64,000 nt of DNA from Micromonospora arborensis. GTDB taxonomy: Bacteria > Actinomycetota > Actinomycetes > Mycobacteriales > Micromonosporaceae. Location of the stretch: contig NZ_PYBV01000028.1 in the NCBI RefSeq assembly GCF_003205615.1, forward strand, positions 186,001-250,000. The letters are read 5' to 3'. Both the position numbers and the translations under genes were made by a program. A model generated the notes under the pieces. It was not told where the DNA came from and ran no database searches. It saw nothing but the letters and a program-made list of their open reading frames with translations. This document shows positions 16,246 to 24,124 of this stretch, in pieces (the first letter of the stretch is position 1; each line of letters starts with the position of its first letter).

Positions 16246-17181
16246 TCAGTGCTGTGCCGCGAACATGTCTTCGATCGCCTGGATAACGAGGTCGGGGCGA
16301 TCTGTCGGGATCTCGTGGGAGGTGTCCTTGGCGGTGACGAGCTTGCGGTTGGGGGCTTCCTTGACGAACGAGGCGGCGGCGTCGCGCCAGCGCTGGGCGT
16401 CCTCGGGAGACCCGGCAAAGGGGGTCTTCTCCGACACCATGACCGTGGCCGGCACGGAGGCGGGCCACTTCACCTTGTGGAAGGTCTGGTGGGCGGCGGC
16501 GAAGCCTTCCGCGGTGGAGATGAGCTGGCGGTTCGCAGGATTCTCGGGATCCTTCTTCGCCACGTCGACGTCCGGCTGGCCCGCGGCCACGAGGCGGGGG
16601 ATTTGCTCGTCGGTGAAGAACTGGGGGAGGTTGGCGTCGACGAGGACCGCGCCGGAGAGCATCTCCGGGTTGTCCTGGGCAAGGTTGTTCGCGATCTCGC
16701 CGGCCTGGGAGTGGGACACCAGGGTTACGTCCTTGGTGACGCCGAGTTGCTTGAGACCTGCCTTGAGGTCGCTGACTGCGCTCTCGACCTTCCACGCGCC
16801 GGGCACCACGTCGCTCTCGCCGAGGCCGGCCCGGTCGTAGGTGATGACGGTGGCGCCGGTGGCCGCGTGAAGCTTGGGGGCGATGTCCTTCCACTGCGAG
16901 GAGTACTCGCCGCCGCCGGAGTCCAGGACGATGGTGGAACCGCTGCCCTGCGTGACGTAGAAGGCCAGGCGATGTCCATCGTTGCTGACCATGTGCAGCT
17001 TCGCCGCGGCCGCCTGGCTGGTCGACGGCGAGGCGGACGATGTGGGGGGTTTCGAGGTCGAGGAGGTGGCGGAGGAACCGTCGTCGCCACACGCCGTGAC
17101 GCCACCGGCAGCCAGGGCCAGCACGGCGAGAGACGACAGGATGCGATATGTGGACCGGTGCTTGCGGGGCGTGCGGGACAT
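16246..17181 (-). CDS. Alpha/beta-hydrolase lipoprotein
   Basis: A 311-residue exported protein. The N-terminal signal SSLAVLALAAGGVTACGDD contains an LAAGGVTAC-type lipobox, so Cys ~31 is likely lipidated; a Ser/Thr-rich linker follows. The alpha/beta-hydrolase core starts at ~60: GSTIVLDSGGGEYSSQW (oxyanion strand), ITYDRAGLGESD, nucleophile elbow TLVSHSQAGE (S-H-S-Q-A variant of G-x-S-x-G), and terminal His in TSHEIPTDRPDLVIQAI. The enzyme may be an esterase, lipase or epoxide hydrolase-like. Stands alone, opposite to nothing on the plus strand. Confidence 0.85.
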   Translation of the reverse strand: MSRTPRKHRSTYRILSSLAVLALAAGGVTACGDDGSSATSSTSKPPTSSASPSTSQAAAAKLHMVSNDGHRLAFYVTQGSGSTIVLDSGGGEYSSQWKDIAPKLHAATGATVITYDRAGLGESDVVPGAWKVESAVSDLKAGLKQLGVTKDVTLVSHSQAGEIANNLAQDNPEMLSGAVLVDANLPQFFTDEQIPRLVAAGQPDVDVAKKDPENPANRQLISTAEGFAAAHQTFHKVKWPASVPATVMVSEKTPFAGSPEDAQRWRDAAASFVKEAPNRKLVTAKDTSHEIPTDRPDLVIQAIEDMFAAQH

Positions 17182-17356
17182 GAGGATCCTTCGACCGAAG
17201 AGGGGGCCTGCTGTACCCGTCCAAGCATTCGGAATCCTGATCGCTTACGCGATCCGGCTGGCTTGTCTGTTGGTGCTGAAGCTGACGCCAGTGCGCACCG
17301 TGGGGTTAGCCCCCGGCCCGGCTGATCGAAGCCGCCGCCGACACCGCCCACCGCCG

Positions 17357-17806
17357 CTAGGGCTTTGCGGGCCTGCTCGACGTCGGCGGCGCGTCAATAT
17401 TCAGGGACAACTCCTCTTTATGCTCACGCATAAACGAGGGCTCGACCCAAGGGGGGCGATTTTGACGTAGTGCACGGCCTCTCTTCTGGGTTGACCTGCG
17501 TAGTAGCCATCCCCAGGGGGTCAGCTCACGTCGCATGGACAAGAGGCAGACAGCCAACTCCGGAGCGTTGTCGTAACGGAAGTAGGCAGAGCGAGGCATG
17601 TCGGCATCGGCCGTAACCGGTTCCAGTTCCCACGCCCGCCTACGGTACGGCCCTCCTAGTCGCCGGGTTTGGGTAAACAAATCTTTGTATGCCTCGCCAA
17701 CCGTGCTTGAATCTAATTGTAAAAGCGTTTGATAGTAGCTTAGTTTTGCAAAAACCTCACTTATCTGCGATGCAATCGCCGACCTGGTCTCCCCGCAGCG
17801 TCTCAT
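17357..17806 (-). CDS. Orphan ORF of low GC, unknown
   Basis: A 149-residue ORF whose 5' half (about 17650-17770) is markedly AT-rich for this window. Text such as SEVFAKLSYYQTLLQLDSSTVGEAYKDLFTQ and AYFRYDNAPELAVCLLSMRRELTPW looks like real protein, but I know no family. The start codon is uncertain: the open frame begins only 8 bp from the end of the FAD monooxygenase, so the gene may be truncated at its 5' end. Composition suggests transfer or a remnant of a mobile gene. Confidence 0.4.
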   Translation of the reverse strand: MRRCGETRSAIASQISEVFAKLSYYQTLLQLDSSTVGEAYKDLFTQTRRLGGPYRRRAWELEPVTADADMPRSAYFRYDNAPELAVCLLSMRRELTPWGWLLRRSTQKRGRALRQNRPPWVEPSFMREHKEELSLNIDAPPTSSRPAKP

Positions 17807-17813
17807 CCGGTGG

Positions 17814-19052
17814 CTACCCGACCTGGCCTTGGGCCGCGCCGTGGGGTCGGGCGGCCGGGGCGGTGGCGTAGTCGGGCAGCGTGATGGCGTCCGCCTTCTG
17901 GAACTGCCGGGCGAGGATGTCGCGCATCGGCCAGTGCCCCATCATCCGCATCGACTGGTTCCGCGCCCAGATCATGAGCCGGCTCTGGGGTGCGAACCCG
18001 CCGACCCCGCCGGGCGGCAACTCCTGGCACTGGCGGACGTAGTCGCGCATGACCTCCTGGTAGCGCGCGAACGCGAGCGCGTGGTCGTCGCCGGCCGAGG
18101 CCAACTCGCCGGCGAGCACGTACGCCCCGACCAACGCCATGCTGGTGCCCATGCCGGTCAGCGGCGAGCCGCAGTACCCGGCGTCGCCGAGCAGCGTCAC
18201 CCGCCCCCGCGACCAGTTCGGCACGTGCACCTGGCAGATGCTGTCGAAGAAGAAGTCCGGCGCGTCCGGCAGCGCGTCCAGCAGCGCCGGCACCCGCCAA
18301 CCCACCCCGGCGAAGGCGTCGGTGAGCAGGCGCTGCTGCTGGTGTACGTCGCGCCGGTCGTACTCCAGTGGCGGCGAGGTGAAGCTCAGCATGGCCTTCG
18401 CGGTGCCGCCCCGCTCGGGGCGGATCCCCGCGACCCGCCCGCCAGGCGCGTTGTACATGAGGAACCAGTCGTTCAGGTCGCCCGGATCCGGCACCGTGAA
18501 GTACGCGGTGTACCCGCCGAGCGGCCGCACGTACTCGTGCTCGGGTCCGAAGGCGAGCCGGCGTACGCCGGAGTGCACCCCGTCCGCGCCGACCACCAGG
18601 TCGAACGTGCGTACCGTGCCGCTGGCGAAGCGGACCTGCACCCCCGTGTCGCCCTGGTGGAGTTCGGTGATCCGGTCGGCGAAGAGGTACTCGACCTCGC
18701 CCGCGGTGGCGTCGTAGAGGATCTGGGTCAGATCGCCCCGCATGATCTCGACCTCGGCCACGATGCCCTCGCCGCCGAAGAGGTCGGCGGGCATCTGGGC
18801 CACCCAACGGCCGTTCGCGTCGACGTTGGCGACACCACGCTCGTCGACCTGGTCCTCGCGTACCCGTGGTATCAGGCCCATCCGCTCGACCACCTCGCGG
18901 CCGGCGCCGCGCAGGTCAACGGCCTGACCGCCGGGGCGTAGGCCCGGGGCGACCTCCACGACGGTGGGAGTGAAGCCGTGTCGGCGTAGCCAGTACGCCA
19001 GTGCCGGCCCGGCGATGCTGGCGCCGGAGATGAGGACGGTTCCGTTGGTCAT
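17814..19052 (-). CDS. FAD-dependent monooxygenase (PHBH/TetX-like)
   Basis: A 412-residue flavoprotein hydroxylase. The dinucleotide fold is VLISGASIAGPALAYWLRRHG (G-x-G-x-x-G variant G-A-S-I-A-G, residues ~5-25). The conserved D-G motif appears in VVGADGVHSGVRRL (~150) and the third FAD motif in VTLLGDAGYCGSPLTGMGTSMALVGAYVLAGEL (~280-312). These aromatic-ring or polyketide hydroxylases use NAD(P)H and O2, and TetX-type relatives inactivate tetracyclines. Divergent from a GntR-TetR hybrid regulator with palindromes between them, a typical arrangement for a regulator-controlled detoxification enzyme. Confidence 0.9.
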   Translation of the reverse strand: MTNGTVLISGASIAGPALAYWLRRHGFTPTVVEVAPGLRPGGQAVDLRGAGREVVERMGLIPRVREDQVDERGVANVDANGRWVAQMPADLFGGEGIVAEVEIMRGDLTQILYDATAGEVEYLFADRITELHQGDTGVQVRFASGTVRTFDLVVGADGVHSGVRRLAFGPEHEYVRPLGGYTAYFTVPDPGDLNDWFLMYNAPGGRVAGIRPERGGTAKAMLSFTSPPLEYDRRDVHQQQRLLTDAFAGVGWRVPALLDALPDAPDFFFDSICQVHVPNWSRGRVTLLGDAGYCGSPLTGMGTSMALVGAYVLAGELASAGDDHALAFARYQEVMRDYVRQCQELPPGGVGGFAPQSRLMIWARNQSMRMMGHWPMRDILARQFQKADAITLPDYATAPAARPHGAAQGQVG

Positions 19053-19161
19053 TGATCATTCCCCGCTCGTGTACGGTGTACATCATGTGGCGTACAGGCT
19101 ATGCAGACCGTTGGGCGCGGGGCAATACCCCTGTTGGCCAGGCATTTCGTCGGCAGCGCCG

Positions 19162-19252
19162 TACTAGTACTACTGCTAGTACGGTCCACCTGCGCGTCGG
19201 TCGGTTGCCGCGTCGTCGAGGTGAAATACCCGACACCGGCGTACTAGTACGC
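19162..19252. promoter_or_regulatory. Repeated GTACTAGTAC palindromes: candidate operators
   Basis: In the 229-bp gap between the monooxygenase and the regulator are a 10-bp palindrome at 19162-19171, a half-site CTAGTAC at 19177-19183, and a perfect 14-bp palindrome GCGTACTAGTACGC at 19239-19252. Nearby, a related TGTAC-rich segment lies at 19069-19084. Two palindromes 77 bp apart (about seven helical turns) fit dimeric repressor sites. Confidence 0.7.
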
Positions 19253-19281
19253 GAGGTCGGTGCGCGGGCGGGGGTGACGCG

Positions 19282-20259
19282 GTGAGCCGGCCAGAGGCGC
19301 CGTACCTGCGCATCGTCGAGGAGATCCGGGGCCGCATCGTCGCCGGCGAGCTGCGCCCCGGCGACCAGGTGCCCTCCGCCCGCCGGATCAGCCAGGAGTG
19401 GGGCGTCGCCATCGCCACCGCCACGAAGGTGCACGCCGCGCTGCGACAGCAGGGACTGACCGAGGCGCGTCCCGGCGTCGGTACCGTCGTCGCCAGCGCC
19501 CCGGAGCCTGCACGAGTCCCGGCGGCCGAGCGCGCGCGACAACCCCGTGGCGCGGGGCGGCCGGGAGGCGAGGGCGAGCTGAGCCGGGAGCGCATCGTCG
19601 CCGTCGCGATCGCCGTCGCCGACGCGGACGGCATGGCCGAGCTCTCCATGCGCCGCGTCGCCACCGAGCTCGGCGTCGCCACGATGTCGCTGTACCGGTA
19701 CGTGGCGGGCAAGGACGAGCTGCTGCTGCACATGATCGACGCGGTGTTGGGCGAGGAGGAGGTGCCGCCGCGGAGCGCGGAGGGCTGGCAGGCCGACCTG
19801 GCGGCGATCGCCCGGTTGGAGTGGCGCTTCTTTCGCCGCCATCCCTGGTTGGCCCCGGCCATGTCGATCACCCGGCCCCAGCTCACCCCGAACACCGTGG
19901 CGATCAGCGACGGGGTGCTGCGCGCACTGGACGGCCTCGGCCTCGACTCGGAGACCCAGCTCTACGTGCACCTCACGCTCTTCAGTTTCGGGCGGGGGTT
20001 GGCGACGGCGATCGAGCCGGAGATCGAGGCGCAGCGCGAGACCGGCCTGACCAACGACGAGTGGATAGGTTTCCAGGAGGAGCGGCTGGCGGAACTTGCC
20101 GCCGACGGATCGCCGCTGCTGCGGATGGCCGTGCGGAACGACTTCGACTTCGACCTGGACCGGCTCTTCGAGTTCGGGCTGAATCGTCTGCTGGACGGGC
20201 TGGCGGGGCATCTGTCCGACGGCGGGCGGCCGGCCGCACCCGGCACGCGCGATGCCTGA
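19282..20259 (+). CDS. GntR-TetR hybrid transcriptional regulator
   Basis: A 325-residue protein with two different DNA-binding heads. Residues ~6-75 are a GntR-type winged helix (IVEEIRGRIVAGELRPGDQVPSARRISQEWGVAIATATKVHAALRQQGLTEARPGVGTVV). A linker follows, then a TetR HTH from ~100 (LSRERIVAVAIAVADADGMAELSMRRVATELGVATMSLYRYVAGKDELLLHMID) and a TetR C-terminal ligand domain. This composite is seen in actinomycetes beside monooxygenases. GTG start; divergent from the FAD monooxygenase with palindromes between, suggesting control of both genes. Confidence 0.9.
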   Translation: MSRPEAPYLRIVEEIRGRIVAGELRPGDQVPSARRISQEWGVAIATATKVHAALRQQGLTEARPGVGTVVASAPEPARVPAAERARQPRGAGRPGGEGELSRERIVAVAIAVADADGMAELSMRRVATELGVATMSLYRYVAGKDELLLHMIDAVLGEEEVPPRSAEGWQADLAAIARLEWRFFRRHPWLAPAMSITRPQLTPNTVAISDGVLRALDGLGLDSETQLYVHLTLFSFGRGLATAIEPEIEAQRETGLTNDEWIGFQEERLAELAADGSPLLRMAVRNDFDFDLDRLFEFGLNRLLDGLAGHLSDGGRPAAPGTRDA

Positions 20260-20262
20260 CCG

Positions 20263-20700
20263 TCAGCGTGGCCCTCGCGACCCGGGGGACACCTCGTCTG
20301 GCCACTGACGGCGGATCGTCACCGAACGCCACGCGTCGAAGGCCCAACCGAGGTCCGCCGAGTCGGCGCCGGTAAAAACCGTTTCCAGGTACGTCGCGCC
20401 GACGAAGGTGTAGCCGTAGAGGCTGAACCGGACGTCGCCGTCCTGCCGGTAGAGCCACGCGGCACGGTGACCGATCCCGTCCCGGCCACCCTCACCGACC
20501 TTGGCCGTCGGGTTCGGCGGCAGGTCGGCATCGAGCGAGGCGATGATGTCGGCCCCATCGGCGCAACGCCACGGGCTTCCTGGCACCACCCGCAACGTGT
20601 GACCGGGTGCGCGCCAGGTGGTGACGCCGTCCTTGACGCCGTCCCGCACCCATCCAGACGCAAGCTCGATCCACCAGCCGTCGCCCAGAGATCTCCGCAC
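20263..20700 (-). CDS. Hypothetical protein
   Basis: A 145-residue soluble protein of unknown function. GTG start. Trp- and Gly-rich with apparent beta strands: WWIELASGWVRDGVKDGVTTWRAPGHTLRVVPGSPW, then YRQDGDVRFSLYGYTFVGATYLETVFTGADSADLGWAFDAWRSVTI. Looks like a complete small fold rather than a fragment. It lies convergent with the regulator gene, three bases from its stop, and divergent from nothing obvious. ~270 bp to the next gene on its right carries no recognised feature apart from short unconvincing ORFs. Confidence 0.65.
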   Translation of the reverse strand: MRRSLGDGWWIELASGWVRDGVKDGVTTWRAPGHTLRVVPGSPWRCADGADIIASLDADLPPNPTAKVGEGGRDGIGHRAAWLYRQDGDVRFSLYGYTFVGATYLETVFTGADSADLGWAFDAWRSVTIRRQWPDEVSPGSRGPR

Positions 20701-20967
20701 GCCTCAGTGTGACCCACGGCCAACGTTCGCACGGTCGGTCGTCACCTACCATCCAGCCTTGTGGTGGAGGGATTGTTCTGGGCAGTTGCCATGTCGCTCT
20801 GCGGTCTGCTGGGTTGTCTGGTGCCGTGCGCTCTCCTGGCGGCGGTGGCCGTCTGGCCCCGGCAGGGTGACCGCGGGTAGCGGCCAGAGGTTGAGGTGCC
20901 TCGGCGTCACCCACCCCGGCCGTCCGACTATGTCCCTGAGTATTCATTGCACAGCGGACATCAACGT

Positions 20968-22515
20968 CTACCGTGGCCGGCGCACGTCGGCGCGGTTGTC
21001 GACCAGCGGTACCTCGCGGATGAAGTACGCGCACACCAGTGCGATCGCGCCGGCCACTGCGGTGCCGATCGCGACGATGTGCAGGCCGTGGGTCACGGCC
21101 GCCGACCAGGCCGCGCGCACCGCCGGGGCCATCGCGCCGGGCTGTTCCGGGTTCAGCCGGATGTCACCGGACGACAGCAGATCGGCCGAGCCCAGCTTGT
21201 TGGTCAGGGTGCTGGTCAGGGCGCTGAGGTAGAGCGCGCCGAAGAGCGCCGCCCCGATGCCGCTGCCCATCGTGCGGGTCAGCGAGCCCATGCCCATGGC
21301 GGCGCCGATGTCGCGCGGCTCGACGCTCATCCGAATGATCAGAATGGTGTTCTGGATGAGGCAGCCGAGGCCGATGCCGAGCGGAATCCCGACCAGCGAG
21401 GCGAGCACCGGGTTGGTGTCCGGCCCGAGCAGAAGCACCAGCAGCATGCCGATCACCACCCCGGCTCCACCGATGATCGGCAGGATCCGGTACCGCCCGG
21501 TCCGGCGGATGTAGGCGGAGCTGCGGTTCATCACCACCACCATCCCGACCATCATCGGGATCAGCAGGAAGCCGCTCTTGACCGGGTCGACGCCGCGGGC
21601 GTTCTGGAAGTACTGCGGCAGGAAGTTGACGGTCGCGACCATGGTGACGTTGAACGCGAACCCGAGGACCTGGGCGAGGGAGAAATTGCGGGTGCCGAAC
21701 ATCCGGAACGGCACCAGCGGTTCGGGCGCCCGGCGCTCGACGTAGAGGAAGGCGGCCGTGGCGACCACCACCACCGCGCAGAGGCCGAGGATCAGCCCGG
21801 ACTTCCACGAGTAGGTGGTGCCCGCCCAGCTTGTCACCAGGGTGAGGCAGACGACCGCCGCGGTCAGCAGGACCGTGCCGAGGTAGTCGATGCGTACCCT
21901 GGTCGCCTCCGGCCGCATCGGCACCTTGACCCCGACGACCGTGCCGAGCAGGCAGAGCAGTCCGAATGGGACGTTGACGTAGAAGATCCAGCGCCAGCTG
22001 AGCCCACTGGTGATGACGCCCCCGACGAGCGGACCGGCGATGAGCGCGACGCCTAGCAGTAGCCCGGTCCAGCTCGAGACCCGGGTGGACTCCTTGGGCG
22101 GGAGCAGCGCCTGGACCATCGCCACCGCGCCGACCAGCAGCCCGCCCGCGCCGACGCCCTGCAGGGCCCGGAACGCGATCAGCTCACCCATGCTCTGGGC
22201 CAGGCCGCACAGCATCGAGCCGGCGAGGAAGACCGCTACCGACAGCAGGAACATGGTCTTGCGGTTGTACAGGTCGCTGAGCTTTCCCCACACCTGCGTG
22301 GAGGCTGCGATCGCCAGCGCGTAGGACGTGATGATCCAGGTCATCGACTTGAGGCCGCCCAGATCGCCGACGATGCTCGGCAGCGCGGTGGCGACGATGT
22401 AGCTGTCCATCATGCCCAGGAACATGCCGCACAGCGCGCCGGCGATCCCGAGCCTGAAGAGACGGGGATATTCCCCCGCCCGCTCCGGCGGCGCGGCGGT
22501 GGTCGTTTCGGACAT
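20968..22515 (-). CDS. DHA2 family MFS multidrug transporter
   Basis: A 515-residue, 14-segment drug:H+ antiporter of the DHA2/EmrB-QacA type. Early motif MDSYIVATALPSIVGDLGGL and the motif A-like GKLSDLYNRKTMFLLSVAVFLAGS (residues ~80-105) are clear, and motif C appears as LIAGPLVGGVITSGLSWRWIFYVNVPFG (~155-185). Preceded on the same strand by a TetR gene with a palindromic operator, so expression is probably drug-inducible. N-terminal cytoplasmic tail of ~25 residues. The ~90-bp gap to the TetR gene carries no clear promoter motif. Confidence 0.92.
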   Translation of the reverse strand: MSETTTAAPPERAGEYPRLFRLGIAGALCGMFLGMMDSYIVATALPSIVGDLGGLKSMTWIITSYALAIAASTQVWGKLSDLYNRKTMFLLSVAVFLAGSMLCGLAQSMGELIAFRALQGVGAGGLLVGAVAMVQALLPPKESTRVSSWTGLLLGVALIAGPLVGGVITSGLSWRWIFYVNVPFGLLCLLGTVVGVKVPMRPEATRVRIDYLGTVLLTAAVVCLTLVTSWAGTTYSWKSGLILGLCAVVVVATAAFLYVERRAPEPLVPFRMFGTRNFSLAQVLGFAFNVTMVATVNFLPQYFQNARGVDPVKSGFLLIPMMVGMVVVMNRSSAYIRRTGRYRILPIIGGAGVVIGMLLVLLLGPDTNPVLASLVGIPLGIGLGCLIQNTILIIRMSVEPRDIGAAMGMGSLTRTMGSGIGAALFGALYLSALTSTLTNKLGSADLLSSGDIRLNPEQPGAMAPAVRAAWSAAVTHGLHIVAIGTAVAGAIALVCAYFIREVPLVDNRADVRRPR

Positions 22516-22607
22516 GGCGTCTCGCTCTCCCCGGCGTAACTGCGTGTGGACGCGGTGGATCCCGGGCGCTCGGCGACGCCCGCTGCATGACAGACAAAGG
22601 AGCCCGT

Positions 22608-23225
22608 TTACGTACGGGGCGGTGGCGGCAACCCCTCTGAGATGCTGGCGAACACCTCGCGCAGCACCGACGACATCGCCACGGACGGATCGGTCTGCAC
22701 GTAGCGGTTCAGAACGGCGTTGAGCGCGCCGACGGTGACGTTGGCGACCAACCGCGGGTAGAGGTCTGCCTTCGGGTCGGTGCCGGTGCGATCGGCGATC
22801 GCCTCGACCAGGTCTTCAATGGTGTTGCGGGCCAGGGCGACCTGCATCTCCGGTGTCGCGTTGAGCTTGCGCACCTCAAGGATCTGCTCGTCGGTCGGCC
22901 GCCCGAACGGGACGCCGTCATCGCGCAGCGGCTCGATCAAGGCCTCGGCGATCGCTGTCCACAGCGGTTCCTCCGCCGGGCGGCTGCGCAACAGCTCGGC
23001 GCTGCGCCGGATCCGGTAGTTGACCCGGTATGCCAGGGCGTCGTACTTGCTGGCGAAGTAGTTGCTGAATGTCCGCAGGGACACCCCGGCGCGCGCCGCG
23101 ACATCCTCCCGGACAAAGTTATCCAAACCACGCTCGAACATCAGCTCCAGGGCGGCGTCACTCAGCGCCTTTCGGGTGTCAAGCTTCTTGCGCTCGCGCA
23201 GCCCCGACCGTGCTTCCTCCGGCAT
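22608..23225 (-). CDS. TetR/AcrR family regulator
   Basis: The likely start is the ATG at 23225 (MPEEARSGLRERKKLDTRKAL), giving 205 residues; upstream frame is non-coding and contains the operator. The N-terminal HTH is LSDAALELMFERGLDNFVREDVAARAGVSLRTFSNYFASKYDALAY, standard TetR. The C-terminal ligand domain is helical, ending FASISEGLPPP. It is followed by the MFS gene on the same strand, so it is the probable local repressor of that pump. Two inverted repeats of the TTGCC type lie 23-54 bp before the start. Confidence 0.9.
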   Translation of the reverse strand: MPEEARSGLRERKKLDTRKALSDAALELMFERGLDNFVREDVAARAGVSLRTFSNYFASKYDALAYRVNYRIRRSAELLRSRPAEEPLWTAIAEALIEPLRDDGVPFGRPTDEQILEVRKLNATPEMQVALARNTIEDLVEAIADRTGTDPKADLYPRLVANVTVGALNAVLNRYVQTDPSVAMSSVLREVFASISEGLPPPPRT

Positions 23226-23247
23226 GAGAACCACGGTACCCAGATGA

Positions 23248-23279
23248 TTGCCTTGAAGGCAACTTTGCCCACAGGGCAA
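23248..23279. promoter_or_regulatory. Two adjacent TTGCC inverted repeats: candidate TetR operators
   Basis: Arms TTGCCTT/AAGGCAA with one central base occupy 23248-23262, and arms TTGCCC/GGGCAA with three central bases occupy 23265-23279. They lie immediately upstream of the TetR start, the expected place for autorepression. Confidence 0.7.
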
Positions 23280-23356
23280 TTCTGAGCTTCGAGGACCGGG
23301 CTCCGATCGCGAATCGGGAGCCGGCGATCGCACGCCTGGCGCAGGGCACGCGACTG

Positions 23357-23734
23357 TTGCAGGTCACCAAGAGCGGTGACGGGATGGTCATCGTGCGTGA
23401 GGTGGTCGACGGGCGGAAAGTCGCGCTGTTCGAGCCTGGTGGTGCCGTCTACGTCGACGGACCGCTACGGCCACGGGTCGCGGCCCTCCTGCCGGAGCAC
23501 ATCGGGATCGTCGCGGCGCTCGCCGTGGTCGGCGACGAAGTTGGTGCCGACCTGGATCGCGCAACCCTGGAGGGTCCGCTCGCCACGGCCCTGAGCCTGC
23601 TCAACGAGCCGCCAGCCGGTGAGGGCGGCAGGCGCGGCACGCCAGAGTCCCTTGGCCCGTCGCGGCGTCTGCTGGCGACGATGCCGCAGGTGGGAAAGAG
23701 GTTGCCGGGCATTAGCGGGGGCGCAGTCCGTTGA
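23357..23734 (+). pseudogene. Partial unknown protein (probably 5'-truncated)
   Basis: The 125-residue ORF reads as convincing coding sequence (MVIVREVVDGRKVALFEPGGAVYVDG, ALLPEHIGIVAALAVVGDEVGADLDRATL) but has no ATG or GTG start before residue ~10: the first usable codons are a TTG at 23357 and an ATG at 23384. The reading frame is open further upstream into the TetR operator region with protein-like text, which implies a missing 5' end. The family is not recognised. The 3' half after LLNEPPAG degrades to low-quality sequence and overlaps a regulator fragment on the other strand. Confidence 0.45.
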
Positions 23735-23936
23735 GGGCGGTGGCGACGACGAGGTCGGCGTACTCGGTGGTGAGCGGGCCGCTGCGTTGCAGCCATCGGT
23801 TGAGCACGGGCCCCCAGATCATGTCCACCGCCACACCGAGATCGATGCCCTCGGCGACGACCTGGCGTTCGACATCTCCCGCCGACGGATGGACACCTGG
23901 GCGCGCTGGGAGCAGGTCAGCCGAGCCGCCGAGCAC
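23712..23936 (-). pseudogene. TetR C-terminal fragment
   Basis: About 60 residues from the minus strand (VVAEGIDLGVAVDMIWGPVLNRWLQRSGPL and VVATALNGLRPR) match the C-terminal ligand-domain end of a TetR_C_11-type regulator. No HTH-coding DNA precedes it: at about 23860-23880 the sequence switches to unrelated plus-strand coding ending at 23966 (LAFDISRRRMDTWARWEQVSRAAEHAVVATGQDQ). It is therefore a remnant joined to a second remnant, a small scar of gene decay. Confidence 0.5.
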
Positions 23937-23966
23937 GCCGTCGTGGCCACCGGGCAGGACCAGTGA
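23847..23966 (+). pseudogene. C-terminal fragment of an unknown plus-strand gene
   Basis: About 35 residues of good coding character (DDLAFDISRRRMDTWARWEQVSRAAEHAV) end at a TGA at 23964-23966 with no start or upstream body. It overlaps the breakpoint of the TetR fragment on the other strand. Identity unknown; recorded because it marks the recombination junction. Confidence 0.35.
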
Positions 23967-24124
23967 GGGACTACTCGTATCGCCACGAGCCCGGGGTGCG
24001 GCGTTCTAGGCTCCGAGATATGGCGGCGGCGTGCCCATCTCGAATTGGCACATAAGTCCGGGCAGCGTCTTCACCCCATGATTTCCCCTCGCGAGGCGCA
24101 AACCTAGACGGAGAGGAAACACGC

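Noticed and set aside
14942..17224. A 760-codon open frame on the minus strand
   Set aside because: Frame-shifted shadow of the expansin-like and alpha/beta-hydrolase genes; sequence is Arg/Gly-rich without motifs.
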